This document shows, one piece after another, positions 58,563 through 64,000 of a stretch of 64,000 nucleotides of DNA. Position 1 is the first letter of the stretch. Every line of letters begins with the position of its first letter. This DNA comes from Spirillospora albida (lineage in GTDB: Bacteria > Actinomycetota > Actinomycetes > Streptosporangiales > Streptosporangiaceae). The notes below the pieces were generated by a model, which made no database searches, was not told the origin of the DNA, and saw only the letters and a program-made list of their open reading frames with translations. The translations under genes and the position numbers were made by a program. Where the stretch lies: the NCBI RefSeq assembly GCF_000718255.1, contig NZ_JOFJ01000016.1, positions 79,639 through 143,638 of the forward strand. The letters run 5' to 3'.

Positions 58563-59350
58563 TGACCGGGACTCCGCCTGCGGTCGTCGTCGACTCCGTG
58601 ACCAAGCGGTTCACGCTGCGGCACGCCCGCTCGATCAAGGACATGACCGTCCGGGCGCTGCGCCGCGAGACGCTACGCGAGCGGTTCACCGCGCTGGACG
58701 AGGTGTCGGTCGGCATCGGTGTCGGGGAGGCCGTCGCGCTCCTCGGCGTGAACGGCTCCGGCAAGAGCACCTTGCTGAAGATCGTGTCGGGGGTGATGCC
58801 GCCCGACTCCGGGACGGTTCGCGTCCGCGGCCGCATCGCAGGCCTGATCGAGGTCGGCGCGGGCCTGCATCCCGATCTGAGCGGCCGGGAGAACGTCTTC
58901 CTGAACGGCGCGATCCTCGGCATGGACCGCGCCGAGACGCTGCGGAAGTTCGACTCGATCGTGGGGTTCGCGGAGATCGGGCGGTTCCTCGACCAGCCGG
59001 TCCGGTTCTACTCGTCCGGCATGTTCATGCGGCTGGCGTTCTCCATCGCAGTCCACACCGACCCCGACGTGTTCCTCATCGACGAGGTCCTCGCCGTCGG
59101 CGACCCGCTGTTCCGCCAGAAGTGCATCGAACGGCTCCACGAGTACCGCGCCAGCGGGCGCACGATGGTGATCGTCGCCCACGACGCGAAACTGCTCCGA
59201 CAGCTATGCACACGCGGCGTCTTCCTGGAGCAGGGACGCGTCCTGTGGGACGGTGACATAGCCACCGCCACCGACCTTCTGGTGCGCAAACGCCAGGAAC
59301 GCCGCGGAACGCAACCGGCCCACTCCCGCCCCGCCGAAGCCGGCCGCTGA
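58562..59350 (+). CDS. wzt: Polysaccharide ABC transporter ATPase (Wzt)
   Basis: 262 aa. Walker A GVNGSGKST, signature FYSSGMFMRLAFS in the Wzt style, Walker B VFLIDEVLAVGD, switch His in VIVAHDAKLL. It lacks the C-terminal carbohydrate-binding domain of some Wzt proteins, as in mycobacterial Rv3781. It energises export of the galactan precursor. A degenerate copy of its first 45 codons lies at 63771-63935. Confidence 0.95.
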   Translation: MTGTPPAVVVDSVTKRFTLRHARSIKDMTVRALRRETLRERFTALDEVSVGIGVGEAVALLGVNGSGKSTLLKIVSGVMPPDSGTVRVRGRIAGLIEVGAGLHPDLSGRENVFLNGAILGMDRAETLRKFDSIVGFAEIGRFLDQPVRFYSSGMFMRLAFSIAVHTDPDVFLIDEVLAVGDPLFRQKCIERLHEYRASGRTMVIVAHDAKLLRQLCTRGVFLEQGRVLWDGDIATATDLLVRKRQERRGTQPAHSRPAEAGR

Positions 59351-59453
59351 CCGTCATATCCGCGTGGCAGCTGGTCAGGTCGGGGTGTGCCATACCCTGG
59401 TGCCGCCGGTCTGCTTCGATCATGAAGCTCCCAACGGGTCTGAAAGGTGCGTG

Positions 59454-60977
59454 ATGCTCGGCGCCAGGCTGCGGCGACGGTGGTCGGCCGCTCTTCTCGG
59501 CGGCGGGCTCGCGCTCGGCGTCCTGCTCGCCGGCTGCGCCGGAGACTCGGCCCGTGAAAGGGGCGGGGCCGATCGCGGGAAGGTCTCGGCGACTCCCGGG
59601 GTCAAGCCCGAGCGGCCGAACATCGTGTACGTGCTGACCGACGACCTCTCGTGGGATCTCGTCGACCACATGCCGAACGTCAAGCGGCTGCGGCAGCGCG
59701 GCATGACGTTCTCGAACTACTTCGTCGCGGACACGCTGTGCTGCCCGTCCCGGGCGACGATCCTGACCGGCAAGTACCCGCACAACACGGGCGTGCTCAC
59801 CAACGACCCGCCGCTGGGCGGGTTCGAGGTGTTCCGCGACAAGGGCAACGAGCAGTCCACCTTCGCGACGGCGCTGCAGGGTGCCGGCTACCGCACCGCG
59901 CTGATGGGCAAATACCTCAACGGTTACGAGCCCACGAACGAGCAGGGGGCGTCGCGAACCCATGTGCCTCCCGGGTGGACCGAGTGGCAGGTCACCGGGC
60001 TCGGGTACGGGAACTACAACTACAACCTCAACGGCAACGGCGCCCTGACCTATTACGGGCGCGCTCCCCAGGACTACCTGACGAGCGTCATCACGGCGAA
60101 GGGCGTCGACTTCATCAACCGCTCGTCCGACGCCGATCAGCCGTTCCTACTGACGATGTCGACGTTCACGCCGCATGCGCCTGCCACGCCGGCACCGCAG
60201 GACGCCCGGTCGTTCCCGCATCTCCGGGCGCCCCGCACACCCGGTTTCAACGAGCCCGACATCGGTGACAAGCCCGGCTGGCTGCGTAAGTACCCGCGGC
60301 TGAAGCCCCGGCACATCCGCGCCATAGACGCGGCGTTCCGGGAGCGGGTCCGGGCGGTGCAGTCGATCGACCGGATGATCGGTGCCCTGGAGCAGGCGGT
60401 GCAGGCGAAAGGGCAGGGCGGCCAGACCTATTTCGTCTTCAACTCCGACAACGGCTACCACCTCGGTCAGCACCGTCTCGTCGAGGGGAAGCTGACCGCC
60501 TACGACACCGACGTCCGCGTTCCCCTGATCGTTGCCGGGCCGGGTGTTCGCGCCGGACAGACCGAGACGCGGTTCGCGCAGAACACCGATATCTGTCCGA
60601 CGTTCCAGGAACTCGCAGGGCTCACTCCGCCGAACGAGGTGGACGGGCGGTCGCTGGCGCCGCTCCTCCTGGGAAAGCGGGTGCCGAACTGGCGTACCAC
60701 CGCGTACATCGAGCACAAGGGCCCCAACTACGCCAGCGACGACCCCGACCTGCCGCAGAAGCACGGCGGTAATCCGCCCACGTACAAGGCCGTCCGGACG
60801 GCGAGCGAGCTGTACGTCGAGTACGAGAACGGAGACCGGGAGTATTACGATCGCGCCCGGGACCCGTGGGAGCTCGGCAACATGTGGAATCAGACCCCGG
60901 CGGCACGCAAGGCCGAGCTGCATTCCCTGGTGACGTCCTACAGCACGTGCCGCGGCGCGAACTGCCGCGATCTCTAG
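59454..60977 (+). CDS. Lipoprotein sulfatase
   Basis: 507 aa. Signal peptide with lipobox LAGC (Cys about residue 28). Sulfatase fold with metal Asp pair VLTDDLSW, the formylglycine site LCCPSRATILTGKYPHN (C-x-P-S-R), and later F-N-S-D-N-G-Y-H-L-G and EYENGDREYYDRARDPWELG. It hydrolyses sulfate esters at the outer face of the membrane. Together with two sulfotransferases in this window it suggests sulfated envelope glycans. ATG 59454 follows AAAGG. Its stop overlaps the convergent gene by four bases. Confidence 0.92.
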   Translation: MLGARLRRRWSAALLGGGLALGVLLAGCAGDSARERGGADRGKVSATPGVKPERPNIVYVLTDDLSWDLVDHMPNVKRLRQRGMTFSNYFVADTLCCPSRATILTGKYPHNTGVLTNDPPLGGFEVFRDKGNEQSTFATALQGAGYRTALMGKYLNGYEPTNEQGASRTHVPPGWTEWQVTGLGYGNYNYNLNGNGALTYYGRAPQDYLTSVITAKGVDFINRSSDADQPFLLTMSTFTPHAPATPAPQDARSFPHLRAPRTPGFNEPDIGDKPGWLRKYPRLKPRHIRAIDAAFRERVRAVQSIDRMIGALEQAVQAKGQGGQTYFVFNSDNGYHLGQHRLVEGKLTAYDTDVRVPLIVAGPGVRAGQTETRFAQNTDICPTFQELAGLTPPNEVDGRSLAPLLLGKRVPNWRTTAYIEHKGPNYASDDPDLPQKHGGNPPTYKAVRTASELYVEYENGDREYYDRARDPWELGNMWNQTPAARKAELHSLVTSYSTCRGANCRDL

Positions 60978-62260
60978 CCCTGCGTCCTGTCCGGGGCTGC
61001 GGCCAGGGGGAGCGGTGCGGTGGCGATGAACGCCCGGCAGCGTCCGTCCTTGGAGCGCTTGGTGGCGACCTCCAGCAGGCCCGCGCCGCCGCTCAGCGGC
61101 AGCAGCGACGAACTGTAGTTGGCGCAGACGACCTCGAAGTGGTCGGGACGCACGGAGAACGCCACCCGCACCGGCGCCGGGTGCTGGAACCAGCGCCCGT
61201 GGCCTCCGTCGGTGCTCATGAGGATGGTCTCGCCGCTGGCCGGCCGCGCCAGCTTCCCGCGCGTGTCCCGGAGCAGCCCGCCGACGAGAAGGAGCCTTCC
61301 GGCGGGACCGCCGCCGGGAGCCCATACGAGCGTCGGTGCGTGGTGGAGGTAGCCGCCGTCCACGGTTCTGACCGCGGCGCCACGACCGGCTGGGGCGCCC
61401 CAGTTCCAGCCGTCGGTGGACCGGCGTAGATGCACTGCGCAGGCAACGCCCTCGATCCGCCCGCAGAGCTCGTACACCATGAGGTACGAACCGTCCGCGA
61501 GCCGCCGCACCACTGGCATGCCGGGCCGGTCATGGCGGCCGGGGGCTACGACGACGGTCCGGGAGGTCCAGGTCACGCCGCCGTCCGTGGAGACGGCCGC
61601 GGCGATGACCTGATCATGGCCCGGCTCCGTCTCGTCGGCGTAATAGCAGACGAGGCGACCTCGAGCGTCGATGGTGAGCTCGGGTTCCCAAAGCCCCCGG
61701 TTCCAGGGGGTTCCGTCGGAGGCGATCGCGCAGCTCGACAGGTAGGCCCATGTCCGGCCGGCGTCGAGGCTGCGCCACACGCGCAGTTCGGCGCGGCGGC
61801 CCGGTGCGTGGTTCTTCATCCCCGCCACACCCGCCCACAGCAGCGCACCGGACGGCCCGGGAAGCTCCAGGAGGCTGCCGCAGCAGCCGCCGCGTCCCTC
61901 GGACGCCGCCGGGTCGCGGATATCCGCCAGCGGACGGAACGTGCGTCCCTCATCGGCACTCTCGTAGATCCGCGCCATGTCGGTGATGCCCTTACCCGAC
62001 GACGTGGCGACGCTGAGGAGGATGCGGCCGTCCCGGAGCCGGATCAGCCTGGGATACATCGCCTCCCGTTCGTCCAGGAGACGCTCTGGCGACCCGAGGA
62101 ACCGAGGTGGTGGAGAAGCGGCGGGGGACGCCGCGACGGTCCGGCCCGTCCAGGGCTTCGCCGGCGGGGTCTCGGCCCGGCCGGCCGTACAGCCGGCGAG
62201 CGCGAGGACGACGGCCAGAGCCAGGGCTGCCCCGCGCGACGTCCGCTTTCGCGGTGACAT
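60974..62260 (-). CDS. Lipoprotein with sialidase-type beta-propeller
   Basis: 428 aa. Signal peptide with lipobox ALAGC, then six-bladed propeller signs: ESADEGRTF, RSLDAGRTW, STDGGVTW and STDGWNW Asp boxes, plus an early Y-P-R-L-I-R-L-R-D-G-R-I-L. Exo-alpha-sialidase-like; the substrate may be any terminal acidic or furanose sugar, and no firm catalytic assignment is possible. The GTG six bases upstream (62266) is an alternative start. It is tail-to-tail with the sulfatase and follows the esterase gene on the same strand after ten bases. Confidence 0.82.
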   Translation of the reverse strand: MSPRKRTSRGAALALAVVLALAGCTAGRAETPPAKPWTGRTVAASPAASPPPRFLGSPERLLDEREAMYPRLIRLRDGRILLSVATSSGKGITDMARIYESADEGRTFRPLADIRDPAASEGRGGCCGSLLELPGPSGALLWAGVAGMKNHAPGRRAELRVWRSLDAGRTWAYLSSCAIASDGTPWNRGLWEPELTIDARGRLVCYYADETEPGHDQVIAAAVSTDGGVTWTSRTVVVAPGRHDRPGMPVVRRLADGSYLMVYELCGRIEGVACAVHLRRSTDGWNWGAPAGRGAAVRTVDGGYLHHAPTLVWAPGGGPAGRLLLVGGLLRDTRGKLARPASGETILMSTDGGHGRWFQHPAPVRVAFSVRPDHFEVVCANYSSSLLPLSGGAGLLEVATKRSKDGRCRAFIATAPLPLAAAPDRTQG

Positions 62261-62270
62261 GTGCACTTCG

Positions 62271-63389
62271 TCAGGCTGTCAGGCTCTGGCTCATCCAGCG
62301 CAGGACCTGCGGCAGGACGCGGTTCCAGGTCTGGAAGTTGTGTCCGCCGCTTTCGAGCACGAGCGATGATGCGCGCATCGGGGGCTTGACCAGTGCCAGG
62401 AACCGTTCCGTCCCCTCCCGGTTCTGCTCGCCGACCCTGCTCGTGGTCACCAGGACGGAGATGGGAGGCGGCGGCAGATTGCCCAGCCGCCAGAGCAGGT
62501 CGTTCTCGTTGCGGACGGCCTGGCTCCCTCCGTAGAGGTCGCCGGTGGTGACGTCCTTGATGGCGCGGTAGTAGCCGGACAGGGACGCGGCGGCGGAGAA
62601 GACGCTGGAGTTCCGCATGGCGAGCTTCAGCGAGCAGTAACCGCCTGTTGAGAGGCCGAAGACGCCCCAGCCTCGGCGATCATCCGCCGTCCGGTACGCG
62701 GAGCGGACGGCCTCGGGCACGTCCTGCGTGAGGAACGTGGCGGTCTGCGGGCCGCCGGGGATGTCAAGGCACTCGGTGTCGCGACCCCGCACCATGGACG
62801 GCCGGAGCAGCACGTAGATCGTGGGCCGGACGCGCCCCGCCTTGATCTCTTCCCGCGCCGTCTGCGGCACCTTGACCTGGGTGATGAGGTTGCGAAGCGC
62901 CCCCGGGTAGCCGCTCAAGGCGAGCGCGACCGGAAAGCGGCGCTGTTCGGCGGTCTTCTCGAAGTACTGCGGTGGCAGGTACACGTAGGCGCGTGCGTGC
63001 AGTCCGGACCGGACGCCGCGAAGGTCGACCGTGTCGAGCCTGCCTTCGCGTTCCGGGGGGCCGTCCATGGGCATGTCGGGCTCTCGCTTGATCAGTTCGG
63101 CGCTGACCCCCGCGCCGCCCTTCCCTTCCCCCGGGACGACATGACCGCCGTCGAGGCCGCTGGCCCCGGCGAGTTCGGTCCAGTTCGCATAGAAGCCGAA
63201 GTGCCGATTGACCAGTGCGAACACCGAAAGAGCGAGAAGAACCTGGCATAGCAGGAAGGCGCCGACGCGCAGGCCCGCCCTCCGGAGGCCGGGACGGCCG
63301 AGCCAGCGCCAGCCCCGGAAGGTGGCTGTGACCGCGACGAGCACGGCCACGATCAGCAGGCAGATGAGCGGCCACCCGGTCAGCGACAC
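62271..63389 (-). CDS. Membrane-anchored esterase of the antigen-85 type
   Basis: 372 aa. Two N-terminal transmembrane helices (about residues 6-24 and 40-60), then an alpha/beta hydrolase of the putative-esterase (PF00756) group. Nucleophile Ser in GVFGLSTGGYCSLKLA, catalytic His in ESGGHNFQTWNRVLPQVL, and the RAYVYLPPQYF entry. Related to mycobacterial antigen 85 and to acyl-glycan esterases. It is likely a transacylase or esterase acting on envelope glycans outside the membrane. GTG start at 63389. It is read with the sialidase-fold lipoprotein. Confidence 0.85.
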   Translation of the reverse strand: MSLTGWPLICLLIVAVLVAVTATFRGWRWLGRPGLRRAGLRVGAFLLCQVLLALSVFALVNRHFGFYANWTELAGASGLDGGHVVPGEGKGGAGVSAELIKREPDMPMDGPPEREGRLDTVDLRGVRSGLHARAYVYLPPQYFEKTAEQRRFPVALALSGYPGALRNLITQVKVPQTAREEIKAGRVRPTIYVLLRPSMVRGRDTECLDIPGGPQTATFLTQDVPEAVRSAYRTADDRRGWGVFGLSTGGYCSLKLAMRNSSVFSAAASLSGYYRAIKDVTTGDLYGGSQAVRNENDLLWRLGNLPPPPISVLVTTSRVGEQNREGTERFLALVKPPMRASSLVLESGGHNFQTWNRVLPQVLRWMSQSLTA

Positions 63390-63494
63390 ACAGGCTCCTC
63401 ACCCTCGCTCAAGGTCATCCCGGACATCGGACATTACCGGTCTTGTCCGCCATGTGATGCCGTCCGGAGTTGTCTTCGACAGCCTTGGTGGTGG

Positions 63495-63766
63495 GTGGTA
63501 TCGCTTGTGCACTTTGTGCTGGGCCTGCTGAACCTGCTGGGTGGCGCACTCCCTGGAGGGCGTCGACCGTCAACGCGCCGGGCTGGGTGCTCGGCCTGTA
63601 TCTGGCGAATCTGCTCGTCAGTGCCGTGTCCCTGTTCCAGAAGGCGTTCTGGTTCTCCGGAACTGGCGGGACGTTCGTGCTCCCGCCCGACCTGTAAGCC
63701 CCCGCCGTGATCTCCCTGCTCGCCGGCGTTCGCGCGCATGCAGAAACGCTTCGCCCAGGAGCTGTG
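63495..63766 (+). pseudogene. Decayed duplicate of wzm
   Basis: Three short stretches in two frames match the intact Wzm: VSLVHFVLGLLN (to VSCVHLLPGLAI), then APGWVLGLYLANLLVSAV with AFWF (to APGWALDLYLANPLVDAV), then FARMQKRFAQEL plus stop (to the C-terminus FARLQRRFAEEL). Frame changes and deletions between them, and an early stop at 63697, show it is not functional. Confidence 0.8.
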
Positions 63767-63770
63767 AGCC

Positions 63771-63935
63771 TTGGCCCGATCGATCGTCATCGATTCCGTC
63801 ACCAAGGAGTTCACCCTCCGCCACGCCCGCTCGATCAAGGAGATGAGCGTTCGCGCGCTGCGCCGCCAGAGCCTGTCCGACCGGTTCAGGGCACTGGACG
63901 ATGAGGGGCCCCGCGCTTTCCGGACAGCTGACTGA
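63771..63935 (+). pseudogene. Truncated duplicate of wzt
   Basis: An open frame of 54 codons reads IVIDSVTKEFTLRHARSIKE, then MSVRALRRQ and F-R-A-L-D-D. It matches the first 45 residues of the intact Wzt (VVVDSVTKRFTLRHARSIKD), then leaves the alignment after the Asp near 63900 and stops at 63935. No Walker motifs follow. The order wzm-wzt is kept, so a whole block was duplicated and then broken. Confidence 0.82.
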
Positions 63936-63954
63936 TGGTGATCTGCGGGCAGAT

Positions 63955-64000
63955 CTACGCTGCTTGCTGCCGGTCCAGGTACTCGGTGTGGACCTCAAGA
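63955..64000 (-). other. Possible end of a partial minus-strand gene
   Basis: On the minus strand, 14 open codons entering from the window edge read L-E-V-H-T-E-Y-L-D-R-Q-Q-A-A before a TAG at 63955-63957. It might be the tail of an element whose insertion truncated the wzt duplicate, but 46 bases are too few to tell. Confidence 0.2.

Overview
The window is very GC-rich, with GTG/TTG starts, ATGA/TGATG stop-start overlaps and a mycobacterial-style type VII secretion (ESX) apparatus. It also carries galactofuran genes (glf, GlfT2-like, Wzm/Wzt) and a LytR-CpsA-Psr protein. Together these point to a filamentous actinomycete, plausibly of the Actinomadura/Thermomonosporaceae type; the genus is an inference. 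No rRNA, tRNA or CRISPR array was recognised, and no gene-free stretch exceeds 300 bases.

Layout. 1-3.9 kb: end of a DUF2993 lipid-binding protein, an ECF sigma/anti-sigma pair with a SigL-type promoter, a membrane-tethered thioredoxin, then a sulfur operon (cysteine-containing leader peptide, DUF4395, thiosulfate sulfurtransferase, DUF1416) closed by a strong hairpin. 4-6.9 kb: membrane proteins of unknown role. 7-24 kb: ESX core with mycosin 1, a single-chain three-ATPase EccC, EccD, EccB, two WXG100 proteins, two larger candidate substrates, mycosin 2, a sulfotransferase and several helical or membrane accessory proteins. No EccE or EccA was found.

24-41 kb is the most striking part: a minus-strand operon read from a good sigma-70-like promoter at about 41.0 kb. 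It starts with a YbaB-like protein and a WXG-type protein. It continues into one 3297-residue ORF that appears to be a multi-warhead polymorphic toxin: helical/TM head, Gly/Pro-rich stalk, zincin-like domain, clan-CD-like plus ADP-ribosyltransferase (ART) module, DNA/RNA nuclease, RelA/SpoT-like synthetase, and a second clan-CD-like plus ART module. Seven closely packed genes follow: two with degenerate TNT (NADase) domains, YezG-like immunity domains (two stand-alone, one fused), and paralogous domain proteins that occur both split and fused. I infer a T7SS-delivered toxin with an immunity or accessory array.

41-46 kb: further ESX-associated genes (ParA/EspI-like ATPase, small hypotheticals, a membrane protein sharing a domain with the toxin operon). 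46-64 kb: cell-envelope glycan genes (LCP ligase, glycosyltransferases, UDP-galactopyranose mutase, GlfT2-like polymerase, Wzm/Wzt exporter, a P-loop sulfotransferase-like protein, a lipoprotein sulfatase, a sialidase-fold lipoprotein, an antigen-85-like esterase). The window ends in a decayed second copy of wzm-wzt.
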